64,000 nucleotides of DNA from Adiantum capillus-veneris (taxonomy: Eukaryota > Streptophyta > Polypodiopsida > Polypodiales > Pteridaceae): NCBI GenBank assembly GCA_014529385.2, contig CM043969.1:9463001-9527000 (forward strand). Direction: 5' to 3'. The notes under the pieces are model-generated. The model worked only from the letters and a program-made list of their open reading frames with translations. It was not told the origin of the DNA and searched no databases. How positions within the stretch are numbered: position 1 is the first letter of the stretch; the number at the start of each line of letters is the position of its first letter. Below, in pieces: positions 19,591 to 30,970 of the stretch. Made by a program: the position numbers and the translations under genes.

Positions 19591-22500
19591 CTATAGTCTT
19601 GTGACATTATTGATTCCAATGTCAGTCAAGCCTTCATCCTGTAGGTCATTATAAACTATATGCATTACTTCTAGCATATTTAAGGGTACGAGTTGTGGCA
19701 TTTCATCCCCCTCATGTGTTACCCTATTTCCCCAAGTGTCTATGGTTGCTGCTAGGTGGACCCAATCCACATTGTCAGACTGAGTCATCCCAGGTAGAAC
19801 ATCCATATAAGGAGAATCTTCCCCAACATCAGTGTCCACTTCACACGTGTAGCAATATTGCAATGGGATCGAGAAAACTGTGGTGTCGCATCTCTGATCA
19901 ATTATAAATCTATTTCCTAGAGGATGTGCTCAACTAGTTACAAGATCCACTTGAATGACAAAATCTTGGAACTACAAGTAGACATGGTTTTTAGACCAGT
20001 CATGCACCATTTTTGCTTCCCTGATGAAAGGACGTCCTAAGATCATCTCAGATGACATAGTGTACTTGGAGAAATCCATAACAACAATGAAGGTATTTCT
20101 TATTTTATGTTTAAAGACCTTGATCTTGAGATCTTCTAGCATCCTAATAGGTTTAACAATAGACCCATTGGCCATCTTTACTACCATGATTGTGGTCCCA
20201 AGGTGAGGTCTTCCCATAGCTTCCCAAAAAAAATTAGTCACAATGCTAACCCCAGTGCCACCATCAAGGATTCCCTTCACAGTTAATCCCTTCGTACTGA
20301 TTGGTATGGTCGCATTGGATTCATCACCCTCAAAGTATTGTCCCAACTTGTTACCAGGTATTTCTACAACAGAGTTCTCATCTAGGTTGGGTTGTGGATC
20401 TAAGTATTCCTCCTCCATTGGCATCTCCCTAGCTCCATCCATCTTTGCAAATTGTGGTAGCTCGACTTTCAATTCTCCATTGAGGAAAGCTCGAAGAGCT
20501 AAGAATAGCTCGCGGTCTCCATATAGCTTGGACATGATGGTGGTTCTAACTTCTGCAGCAGCCATAAAATCCATCAATTTGGCAATGTTTAATGGCACCT
20601 TTTGGGCTTTAGTCCCTTGGCATGGGAAATATGGGATCTCCATTTCTTCGATAGGGTCAGGTAGTCTCTTTGTCAACATTCTTTCCAACAAGAGGTGAGT
20701 ACACCCACTTTCCCATGACTTCAAGAAACTTTCTTCTTGGATGAAACTAGGTATGGCTAGGGGTCTATGAACTTTGTGAGGTTGTTGTTGCGTAGGGAAC
20801 ACTCTGTCTGTAATCTGGATCTGCCTAGGTGCTAGCTTTAGATCCCTTTGGGTCTCTTCTACCAAACTCCTTAATTCTTGACTCGCTCGATCTCCTCTGT
20901 AGGGTTTGGGTAAGTTCCTATCTTCTTCTTGGGTCCTGGCCATTGTGGCTCATGACGATCTTCCTTGTTGGTTTCTTTCCTAGTGTTCGTTTTGGTCTCC
21001 ATGCTTTTACCTGAATTAGAATCCTCTTCAGCGTCGTGCATATATACGGGGTCATCACCAGTCCCTATGTTGGTCTTTTAACTGGGGTCTGACTTTGCTG
21101 CTTTTTGTGATCTCTTTCTTCGTGTTTTCTTCTTCTTCTTCTAAGATTGGTCAATTGATGCCGTGTCTCTTTCCTCAAGAACATAATTTTGTTTTTGGAG
21201 CATCGATCGTGTGAGTACATTTACTGGTACCATAGGTGTAATTTGTGATGGCTCCTCGCTAACCTCAATCAAGTTTAATGGCATGATCCTTGGTGCATTT
21301 GGATTATTCGGACATTAGGCAATCAAATGATCTATGCCACATCGATTACACATGAGTATCGGCATTGTAGATGTGCTTGCCTTATTGGTTTGCATTAATG
21401 TAGCATTCTTTTGTAGCCTAGTAGGACACTCAGCTACACAATATGGACCTCCCCACTGATAGCATTGAAGAGGTGGTCTCTTGGCAGTGTAATTGATATT
21501 TTGGCCTCTTACAGCAAGAGCAGCTACTTGATAGATAGGTTTGACTTGTTCCCAATAGTCCTCCATGTAATATTGTGGACTTTCTTCAAGTGCATCCACT
21601 CCATAGGCAATCTTAGGGTCTATATCTTCCTCATAGCCTTCCAAACAAGCAATAGATGACTCACAACCCACTTGATTCAAAGAAGTGATTCTCAGATGTG
21701 GTGGTTATGGTTCTAGCACTGGAGGTGGTAAGGGTCTTGTTTGAACAACATTTTCGGCCCTAGGGACCATGTGTTGTGACATTTGTTCAAGAGGTGGGGT
21801 CGACATCAATGCAAGCACTCAAGGTGTGTTTGTCCATGCTAAGGTTGGTCTATTGGCCATCGTGCGCTTAAATACTATGCAATCCTTAGATTGATGACCA
21901 TACCTCCCACAGGCATTGCAATTCCCATTAAATTCTACTCTAAAAGTAGGGCATTCAGTTGTACTATGCGGACCATAGCAAAATGAGCACCATTGTTGCT
22001 CCCTTCTTGGATACATATGGTTGTTTTGTGGAGCACGATTGTCTCTAAGACTCTCTTGAATGGCCTTGGTGAGATTTGCTAAGTGCATCTCAGATATCTT
22101 TGGCTCCTTAGCAATAGGCTTTAGGGTCATGGGCTGATGCCCCGATGCTTACGAGCTAGTAGATTTATGCTCAACAGACACTCTTTCTCCTTGAATCATT
22201 AAATTATATTCCAATTGGATTGCATTGGTGGTGACTGCTTCCCAAGTGGTGATACCTCTAATGACTAGGCCATTGTAGATATCCTCATGTCATAATCCCA
22301 GGATGAATCTATCTAGCAATTGGTTATTATTGAAGCACTCATTTGGATTACAATGAGAATTCAAATGCTTCAAGCGACTAATAAATTCTCTCACGGACTC
22401 TCCTTCCTCTCATTGGGCTTTCTTGAGCTAAGATGCTATGCCCAAAATCACTCCCTCTCGTATGTATTCTTTCAAGAACAATCCCCTAAGAGTAGGATAA

Positions 22501-24282
22501 ATCATTTTTTCTTCCACCCTTAGGGTTCTATACCAATCCCCAGGCTTTCCACTTAAGGTCAGGCTTAAATCATTACTCTTATGTAGGTCATTGTGTTCTC
22601 CTAGGGAATCGCATATTTGTTCAAACACTTCAATATGCTTTCTCACATCCCCATCTCCACTAAATTTTTGTGTGAGATTGGCTATTTGTACTGCCTTACT
22701 TCTAGGCTCTCTATCAGGCGTGTTATGCATATTATCAACAATAGATAGACCGATATCTTGAGCACATGTTTCCAAGTCACTAGTAAGTGAGTAGGCATCG
22801 TGGGTGAAGGTGCTCCAGAGACTACATGTGGAGTAGGTATTGGCATTGGGCTATGCGCAGAGGAAGCCCTTGGGTCCCAAGTTTTGTACGGTGTTATGCC
22901 ATGTGATGGCCCAAAGGTCATATGTGTGGCCCTAGGCATAGCAGACCTCAAATGTGACATGCTAATGCTAGCCGATATGGTCCCATTGAAATAAGAGCTT
23001 GGATGTTGTGGTTGTGGAGCATAGATTGTTGAAACAATGGGAGGGGTAGGACCTAGGTGTATATGATTGGTACACACTTGTAGGTACTATTGCAGGCATT
23101 GAGCTACCATGTAGTGGTGCTTTACTAACAAAAGAGGTCCATGGCGTATTTCTTGGCATGCCCATCACTGGGGTAGGCATGGTAGCCATGGTGTCATCAA
23201 GGGAAAGATGAGCTAGACTTGGAAAGGTAAATCTATCACTGGTTAGCTCAGATTTCATTGAGACCCTTGGCGAAACAACATATGGAAGATCCATCGGACA
23301 TATCGAGGGAGTCTCCATTTGCGATAAGGTTGGTTGTTTAGCCATATCCAAGAATCTCATGAGACCCATTGAAGGCATGTGGATCCCCTTTTTCTATCTC
23401 TCTAGCTCAATAACCCTATGGATGACCTCACAAACTCTTTATTGTTGATCCTCTACACTAGTAGCACTTTCTATGGATTGTAGGACATCTAACCAACCCA
23501 CGTGCTAGGTGTGACTTGTGTATAGGTTGGTTAGAGTTTCCGTTTGTAGTTCATACTCCCAGTTCTCATTTATGAATGCTCCATCTAGGATTAAGGTACT
23601 AGGGGTTTCCTTTGAACTAGATGCAATGTGGCTCTCTATGGGTTGACCCCTTAGTGGTCACTAATTCAGGAGCACTCGATTACTCGCCTCGCATGGATGT
23701 TGACATAGGGGCTTTCTCTTTTAACTTTCTCCTTTTCTCTACCCTACGTAATCTCTTGATTTACTTTTCCCTAGCCGCAATGATATACCTCTCAACCTCT
23801 TCTACTTCGCCAAGGCTTCTACCATCAGGTAATATAACCTCGGACGGGAATAGCTCTAAAGAGTCAGGGGCTGCAGTGAGTGGAGTTTTCATGTGCACAT
23901 TTTCCAGGAGCATGGGGTCTATGTTGTTCATGAATGGCGAAGTTACTTACCCACCCCCCTCATTTACATCGTTAGCTCCATGTTCGGAGCGAGTGGCTCT
24001 ACTAAAGGTTTCCTTCAAGTAGTTAAGCACGCTCAGCCCAGATCATGGGCTCATGACATGCATGTCTTGGCTTGAGCTATCAGGATTATGCATTGGGTAA
24101 CCTTCCATGACGTCGTAGTCAGAGGAAGAGTCACTAGATGCAATATGTGGGTCCTGAGTGGTACTACCTTGGGTTCCCGCTGAGGGCCTAGAGCCTAAGG
24201 TAGAGGAATAATCAGTGTCTGCATAAATGGAGACACTCTCAATGTGCTCGTTCTCTAGCACACAACCAGAGCGTAGGTGCAT
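19591..24282 (-). pseudogene. Gag-protease pseudogene of copy 2 (element A family)
   Basis: Homologous to the A polyprotein from its start (MHLRSGCVLENEHIES at 24282) to beyond PR. Pieces in successive frames: N-terminus 24282-24043; Pro-rich 23378-22682; Gag core 22775-22428 (LSGKPGDWYRTLR); knuckles 22130-21819 (CNACGRYGHQSKDC) and 21680-21315 (CNRCGIDHLIA); PR 20943-19972 (GILDGGTGVSIVT, EMILGRPFIREAK); post-PR 19863-19591 (DSPYMDVLPGMTQSDNVDWV). At least ten frame breaks. The interval 19590-19201 is decayed linker to the RT fragment. The W-[VI]-P-K tail of A is not found at this place. Confidence 0.9.
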
Positions 24283-24690
24283 GTGACCTCAACACTCTAG
24301 AGGTGTTGGTGAGTGCCTGTGAAGGCCGCTCACCTAATATTTTAGGTGTTTACAATCCAAATCTTTTGTTATTTTTTGTCCTTTTTTTAAACCAAGCCAC
24401 GGATTATGGCGTGTCATAGTTCAAAATGAGTGTCTTCACTAGGGGGACGTACCATGCTTTACAGCCCCCAATTCGGTTATGTACAGTCCTCAGAATCCTA
24501 AAACTAGTCTTTTCCTAGGTAGGGAGAGGGCTAGATTTAGTAATTCCAAAGGGTGAGTGTGAAGGGGATGGTGGAGGACAGGAGGAACTTGTCCCACATG
24601 CCCTCCCTTCACTCGAGGAATTTTATTTGTGGAAAAAGTTATGAGACATAACCATCGACAGAGATAACAAAGCAAACCTTGGAATTAAGT
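24283..24690 (-). other. Leader of copy 2
   Basis: Minus-strand sequence resembling the A leader upstream of Gag, including gcatgtgggacaagtt near 24600-24585 and a G-rich stretch before it. No LTR edge is identifiable to its right. Confidence 0.6.
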
Positions 24691-25207
24691 GCGCTCATGT
24701 ATGGCAATTTGTTTACGATATTTTTCATATCCTTGAAAAGGCAAAGTTAGCCTTTGATGAGATCTCGACCTTGAAGTTTGCAATCACTAGTTTCATAACC
24801 CAAATGGATGATACCTAGGGAGAAACACATAGAACACATTACATGGTGGGCTCAACACTTAGTCTCTAGGGTCAAATTGCTTATGTGTTTTACCTAAAGT
24901 CACTTTTTTTGTAGCACATACTTTTTACACATGGTGCAATTTTTCTCGATACCTATGGTTCATTGCGAATCTTGAGTACCTTAGGAATGAATGACTCATG
25001 TAGGGCTAAAAAATGATAGATTTTTTACTTTAATCATTTCTATTGTAAGCATGCATTATAATGCCAAGTGATTTTTTGATGGCACAATCAATGGTTTCAT
25101 GCACGAAGTTTTGTCTCTTTTGGATTTTTTTTGAGTTTATATTAGTTTTATTAAGTTTTTTATAATTTTTAAAAACAACAGGTACTATATAAGTCAAAAA
25201 TTACAAC
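24691..25207. other. Noncoding AT-rich interval
   Basis: No ORF, repeat or LTR boundary that I can support. It may include the lost 5' LTR of copy 2. Confidence 0.4.
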
Positions 25208-25990
25208 TTGAAGTTCATTTCCCATACAAAACTTCTAGGAGATCCTCTCAAGCACAAACAAGCACCCACTCATATCTTGCACCACATGGATGATACAGAA
25301 AACCAAATCACTATGCACACCAATATCACCACCACCATTCACACCACAATAAATTTGCAACCATCACTTCATGTTGAATCCACCTCTTCAAATACACAAC
25401 CTTAACCACATGTGGATAACCCAACACCACAACCCGCTCCAGACACCCAAAAGCCTTCCCAACCTTCAAATCCAGAGGATCAAACCACCATTTGGAATAA
25501 TTTTGGTGATCTTCCACCATTAAATCTTGCCAACCGCACGCCTTTGCGTGATCCTCCACCACTCTTATCTCTACAAAGAGCCTCCCAAGAAACACGAACA
25601 AGTGAAGAAGCATACCAAGGTCCACTACTAAATCAAGAGATCCCACATGTTGTCACAACACCTATAGCTCAAGAAACTATGGCAACTACACCACAAAGAT
25701 TTGTCCAAAAGTTCAAACAAAAGATGATAGCGGTAATACCAGGTGACCTCGTATCTGAAGTGCAAGAATACAAGAGATTAAAAAGAAATGAAGAGAGGAA
25801 AAAGAAAGAGGAGGCTGAGAGAGAAACACAATGGCAGCAAGAGAAAAAGAGAAGACAAAGGGAGTAGGAGGAGTGGAAAAGAGCATAGACTGAGAGAGCC
25901 CACCTAGAAAATTTACAAGCACAGGAAGAGGCAGAGAAGAAGGCAGTAGAGGATAGAGCTCGAGCCACCCAACAAGCTACCTCTATAGCT
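25208..25990 (+). pseudogene. Proline-rich/coiled-coil N-terminal part of a broken H3-like fusion gene
   Basis: One frame with a few stops (TAA 25403-25405, TAG 25865-25867 and another shortly after). The first part is Thr/His/Pro-rich (NPTPQPAPDTQKPSQPS). The last ~90 codons are strongly charged and helix-prone (EVQEYKRLKRNEERKKKEEA, then AQEEAEKKAVEDRARATQQA), as in a coiled coil. The repeated word QEEW reappears in the frame leading into the H3-like part (26001 onward), so both parts probably belonged to one gene with a frameshift near 25995. No ATG gives a convincing start; the true N-terminus may be upstream. Confidence 0.5.
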
Positions 25991-26000
25991 CTAAGCCTTC

Positions 26001-26437
26001 CAATATTGCACTAAGAGACAAAAAATAAATGCAAAGCCTGAAGAACAATAGGCCCAAGAGGAGTGGAGGAGAAAGCATTAAAATGAACCTCCTCAATGGG
26101 CCCGGCAACTAGCTCCTCCACTACTACCATCAACAACAAAAAAGAAACAAAGATGGAGACTAGGAATGGTGGCTCTACGAGAGATCCAAAAGTATCAGAA
26201 GAGTACCGAGCTGATCATACCAAAAGTAGCCTTTCCTCGAGTGGTGAGAGAGATTATGGATGAATATAATGATTTGGTAACCAGGATATAGGGTGCTGCT
26301 TTATTGGTCCTACAGAATGCGGCCGATGATATTTTTTGGTGCAATTGTTTCAAGATGGTGTTTCTTGTATGCTGCATGCAAAGCAAGTCACTTTGCAAAA
26401 CATAGATTTAGCCCTTGCAAATCAACTTGTGAAATGA
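26001..26437 (+). pseudogene. Histone H3-like domain, broken
   Basis: Frame from 26001 reads into [11 protein letters not shown], then [34 protein letters not shown], a TAG at 26289-26291, GAALLVLQNAADDIF, then, after a shift in the T run 26332-26337, LVQLFQDGVSCMLHAKQVTL and NIDLALANQLVK before TGA at 26435-26437. This follows the H3 fold in order: RKQLA-like segment, alpha-N ([14 protein letters not shown]), alpha-1, alpha-2 (LQ-A-A) and alpha-3 (HAK-VT). About 22 of 30 residues match canonical H3 over alpha-N/alpha-1. IIPKVAF and VTL recall centromeric H3, but loop 1 has canonical H3 length. The usual modifiable N-tail is replaced by the coiled-coil region. Confidence 0.75.
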
Positions 26438-26743
26438 AGGGTGCCTATATAAGAATTATATTGTCCCATGTTACCTCTCTTTCTAAGATTTGTAATTTTT
26501 CCATATAAAATTAATGACTCATATTTATACCATTTGGTGTAATTGTAATATTTATTGTGTACATTGTGTTCTTTAAGTTTTTGTACTTATCAAGTTGTTT
26601 AATTTAATCTCCAAACCATGATCACACAGACCCAGTGGTCGAGAGACACTATCTGTCAAAATTGTACGGGTGTGGAAGGATGTCCATGACGCACGATGAT
26701 GCCCGGTGGGGCTAGGTCAAAATGTTTTCTTGCACGTCATGAT
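26438..26743. other. Noncoding interval
   Basis: AT-rich, then a short GC-richer part near 26620-26720. No feature I can support. Confidence 0.4.
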
Positions 26744-27126
<383 letters not shown>

Positions 27127-27128
27127 AT

Positions 27129-27140
27129 TGGTATCAGAGC
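27129..27140 (+). other. Primer-binding site, initiator tRNA-Met
   Basis: tggtatcagagc, two bases after the LTR end. This is the standard complement of plant initiator tRNA-Met. Confidence 0.8.
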
Positions 27141-28032
27141 CTAGGTTGGGCAGAGCTTCACAACAAGGCACTGGCAATAATCTCTCAAAAATGCTGCCTC
27201 AAAAGTGGTGGAGATCGTTTCTAGCAAGACGTCAACAAGCGGTCTTTACAGGCAGATAGGTGAGGGCTCCAAGCACTAGCAAAGAAGTGTTTTAAAACGC
27301 TGCATGAAACAAGGCAAAACGGCATATCAAAATGCAATCAAAGTCACATTCCTAGGCGAACAGAATTTCCAGGCAGTGTTGTTCATAACCTATAGAAACA
27401 CCACTTTTTATTGCCAGGGCGCAGGCTCAGGTGAGCTTCATTGTGGGTGCTTAGTCTTGGACAAACAACAACATATCAAAACTTTAAGGCATTTGTGAGA
27501 AATTCTAGGCAATGCTCTCTATGCATAGTGTTTCAAAATGCTACTCGAAATCTCCTAAGCGACCAGAGCAATGAAGGTATTTGTGTTGAGCTTTTCAAAA
27601 ATGCTATCTGCCAAGAATTAAACATATTGTTTTTGATTTCCTATCAAAACACTATTACCAATGCTCTCAGTGGTACTAGGCAACGGTGCAACATAAGGAG
27701 GGTGGTCTACAAGCATTTCAAAATGCTACCATAGCAAAGCCGTGCTAAAGGTTTGGTGATTTCAAGATTATTCTCAGCTGCCATGTCTCCAAAGGCTCAA
27801 TACAAATCTTCTTCGAGCAAGTTGTGTGGGTTTCCAAATGCAAGGTTACGACAGAATTGACACGTAATTGGGGTACAAAATCACATCCCAAATTTAAATT
27901 TTCTTTGAGAACTCATTCCATCAACATAAATTTCCAAACCGTTTTTCCCCTATTCAGTGTCATAGATTTGTTATTTTTTGTCCTTTGACAACACAATTAC
28001 CTTTTTCAGTCAAAAGTTTTGTTTTTAGGATG
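27141..28032. other. Internal remnant with weak repeats, no gene
   Basis: About 890 bp after the primer site. The theme tttcaaaatgct recurs (near 27290, 27326, 27531, 27593, 27715). Short plus-strand ORFs have no recognisable Copia Gag motif. It abuts minus-strand Copia RNase H at about 28,033, so the plus-strand element is truncated here. Confidence 0.45.
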
Positions 28033-28905
28033 TTAGTTTTTAGTTAATGCCATGAAAAAAAGTTGTACGAGTATAGACACTACCACACATAAGTGGTAAG
28101 ACCTTCCCAAAAATACCAGTTTTTGTTCAAGTCTCACCTCAATGTGCTTTGTCCTTGAGTGAAAGGCTGAATTCTTTGCAAGATGAGTGGTTCTTTGAAT
28201 GTCACTGTACAAGACACAATTGTCTTGCTTGTATCCAAGCTCCTCCAAGAATCTATGAAGCCACAAAATCTCTTTGCTTGCCTCTATCATTGCTACATAT
28301 TTCGCTTTTCATGGTAGAAAGTGAGACCACTTTCTGCAGCTTTGAAGCCCAACTTATTGTTGTGCCTCCAACTCTGAATACATAGCTAGTAGTGTTCCTT
28401 CGAGTATCTTTGTCACCTTCCATATCTCCATTAGCATACCCTTGCAAGAAAATATTAGTGCCTCCAAAATACAAAGCATTTGTTGTTGTCCATTTTAGAT
28501 ACCTAAATATCCTCTTCACAACTTGTCAGTGCTCTATACTTGGATTGTCTGTGAATCTACTTACAACTCCCACTGCATGTGCAATGTCTGGCCTTGTCCA
28601 GACCATAGAATACATTAGAGAACCTAGTACTACAGCATATGGAACTTTATACATATAGGATATATCCTCTTGTGTCTTTGGACACATATCCTTGGTTAGT
28701 TTAAAGTGACTAGCCAAAGGTGTAGAAATTGATTTTGCATCTTGCATTGCAAACATTTCGAGGACCTTCTTTATGTAATCCTCTTGAGATAGCTTTATTG
28801 TCTTCTTCCTACTTGTCCCTTGATATCTTCATACCAAGTATCCTCTTTGCAGCTCTGACAAAGATTTCGACAGCTCCTCTTTTAGGTCTTTGATGTCCTG
28901 CATGT
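28033..28905 (-). pseudogene. Copia RT C-terminal part and RNase H
   Basis: Minus strand: NMQDIKDLKEELSKS, then a gap with stops, MFAMQDAKSISTPLASHF, YAVVLGSLMYSMVWTRPDIA, MKRIFRYLKWTTTNALYFGG, ISWASKLQKVVSLSTMKSE, and IEASKEILWLHRFLEELGYK, the usual end of Ty1/Copia polyproteins. Several frameshifts. It joins in frame with YVDDMLIASA at 37750-37726 once element B and one TSD are removed. Truncated at the left end, where its 3' LTR should be. Confidence 0.88.
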
Positions 28906-28910
28906 TAGCA
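28906..28910. other. Target-site duplication of element B, left copy (tagca)
   Basis: Repeated exactly at 37721-37725 after the right LTR. Confidence 0.92.
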
Positions 28911-29289
28911 TTTCATAATAATCAATATCTAATTCTCTTAAATGATTTTCTCATGTTAAACCGATCATTTAATATGTGGAAGTGCCAAGGGAGAAAAAGC
29001 TAGAATATTGGTTAAGCTAGCAGACCGGCCACAGTAGGGATCCAAAGGAGAGAAAATAGGGATCCAAAGGGGGGGGGCATCTACAGAAAAACCATGTGCA
29101 ACAATGGGCTAAAAAGACTCTAAGGTTCAGCCCATTAAGACTTCCAAAATGCTAAGGTTCCAAAATTCAAAGGTTGTGTCCAAAGGTCAACCTTAAGGGA
29201 ATTGGATGCTTTGTGTGTGACCAAAAAAGTCTTTGAATATCCCTACATAGGAGGGGGCGAGCCTAGCAAGTAGGGGATGAGAGAGAAGG

Positions 29290-29290
<1 letters not shown>

Positions 29291-29350
<60 letters not shown>
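29291..29350 (+). repeat. CA microsatellite in 5' LTR of B (30 units)
   Basis: 60 bp of pure CA. The matching tract in the 3' LTR (36497-36516) has 10 units, and this accounts for the length difference between the LTRs. Confidence 0.95.
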
Positions 29351-29351
<1 letters not shown>

Positions 29352-30331
29352 GCTCCCTTTACAAAAAGGGAATGAGGGACACATGTCAGCTCCCTAGGCC
29401 AGATGCCCACAAGGTGTACCCAATTCCTATTGGATGACCCTTGAAGTGGACCAATGAGAATTAGGTTAGAATAAATTTAGCCTAATTAATTTTAAAACAC
29501 TTAATAAAAAGAACCAATGAAAATTAAGTCTCCTGGATGATTATTGGATAGCCCGTGAAGGGGTCCAATAGGAATTGAGCAGCCCAATGGGCTACTTAAT
29601 TCCTATTGGTCAGAATGGGGAAAGGTCCAATGGGGATTTAATTCAGTTAAATCAATTAAGTTTAATTTATTAAGCTCTCACAAAAGGGGAAAGGGGGACA
29701 CATGTCAGAAGGCTATCACTTATGTTGCTTAATAGCCATTGGCTTGACTTAGGGAGGTCCAATGGGGAGCCTGCAAGAGCAAATAGCAAGAGGGCTCACC
29801 CAAGAGAGAGAGGGGGCTGATTTTTGCAAGGCATTATCACACACACACTGACACAATCTCATGTGTGAAGAAAGAGAAGACTATCTCTTCCCAACATTTA
29901 ATGGAGAGCTCATCACCTACTCCAAGCTTGTGAGATAGAAGCCTACATCGACACACTCTTGGCTTGTGGATGCAAATCCAGCCAAGAGCCAAGCTTCAAT
30001 GCATGCTCATCTTCTCTATCTTAGCTAATTACTAAGCTAAAGCTATGCTAATATGAGTGATTATGTGAGGAGATGTACATCTTTCTCGTAAGATACTCCT
30101 TCTTCCTCTCAATCTACTCTCATACACTGCTAGCTCTCACCATCTTTGAAGGTGTGTGAGGTCTTGGGTCTGAGAACAGGGATAATTAAAGTTGTGTTTA
30201 CTAATTGTTTTGCTTAGTGCATGAAGCTTTCATCTTCATTGCACTAGCTAGTCTTGAAGGAACACAAAGAATTGTATTGTACAATGTCTCTCTTGATGGG
30301 AGAAACCATAATACAAAGTCTTTTGGAGGGG

Positions 30332-30357
30332 GGACCGGCTCCATGCAAATCCGGTCC
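30332..30357 (+). other. Hairpin in LTR of B (ggaccgg/ccggtcc)
   Basis: Perfect 7-bp inverted repeat with a 12-base loop inside ggggggaccgg...ccggtcctcaa. Also present at 37497-37522 and in the diverged solo LTR C at 63485-63510. Confidence 0.6.
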
Positions 30358-30554
30358 TCAATTGTTGTCAATAGCTTAATTTCTCTCTCTTTTGAAAGTA
30401 TTGTTGATGCTATCTAACTAGGTGTTATGCTTTTTGTTGCTCTCTCCACTCAAGCACTCTTGTAATTCTCATTAGGAATCTATTCTAATGAAATGCCCAC
30501 TATGTTCATGCTAATTTCCGCTACACAAGTTTTTTAGGCCATTAAATGTTACAT

Positions 30555-30566
30555 TGGTATCAGAGC
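30555..30566 (+). other. Primer-binding site of element B, initiator tRNA-Met
   Basis: tggtatcagagc, one base after the 5' LTR. Confidence 0.92.
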
Positions 30567-30970
30567 ACAAGGTTTCTCTTTTCTTGCTCAAGAAGGGAGG
30601 TCCTCAAGCTAGCTATAAATGGTTGGTATTATTAATTGCCTGTGAGTAAGTAGAATAGGGATTTTTCAGCTTTGCAGTGCGCCTGCCTTTGTGCAGTTAA
30701 CGGGGCATCACCGTCGAGAGCTATGGTCTTAATAGTGGAGTCCTACGGGGCTTGCCTACGGCTTAACCACTATTGAGCTATTAGAAGCTTGACAGGAGCC
30801 GGTGCCGTTTTGGTGTCGAAAGCCCCTCTCTTCTGTTCCTTGCAATTAATGGTATCCGAGCCGCGGGTACAGTAGCTTGAGTGCTTTTTCTAAAGGGGTA
30901 AAGAGGAGTAGCAACTAGGGCTTGAAGTGCCAAAGTACACCTAAAAAGTTTACACCTAAAAGTTGTTAGA
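30567..30970 (+). other. Leader of element B
   Basis: About 400 bp before Gag. It contains a second near-match ggtatccgagccgcgg at 30850. No ORF of note. Confidence 0.6.

Larger units (their letters stand above)
28911..30553 (+). repeat. 5' LTR of element B (1,643 bp)
   Basis: Starts tttcataataatcaat (mutated from tgtcat in the 3' copy) and ends ccattaaatgttaca. Contains a CA microsatellite (29291-29350) and a conserved hairpin (30332-30357). Confidence 0.92.

Noticed and set aside
25669..25968. Hydrophobic, Ser/Phe-rich minus-strand ORFs opposite the coiled-coil region
   Set aside because: They are shadows of the Lys/Glu-rich plus-strand frame (antisense of AAG/GAG codons gives Leu/Phe/Ser).
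29193..29384. Cys-Val repeat ORF
   Set aside because: Translation of the CA microsatellite in the B LTR.
30205..30417. 70-codon ORF, identical in both LTRs of B (also 37370-37582)
   Set aside because: The identity follows from LTR duplication, and the frame is not kept in LTR C. It overlaps the conserved hairpin, which explains the region better.
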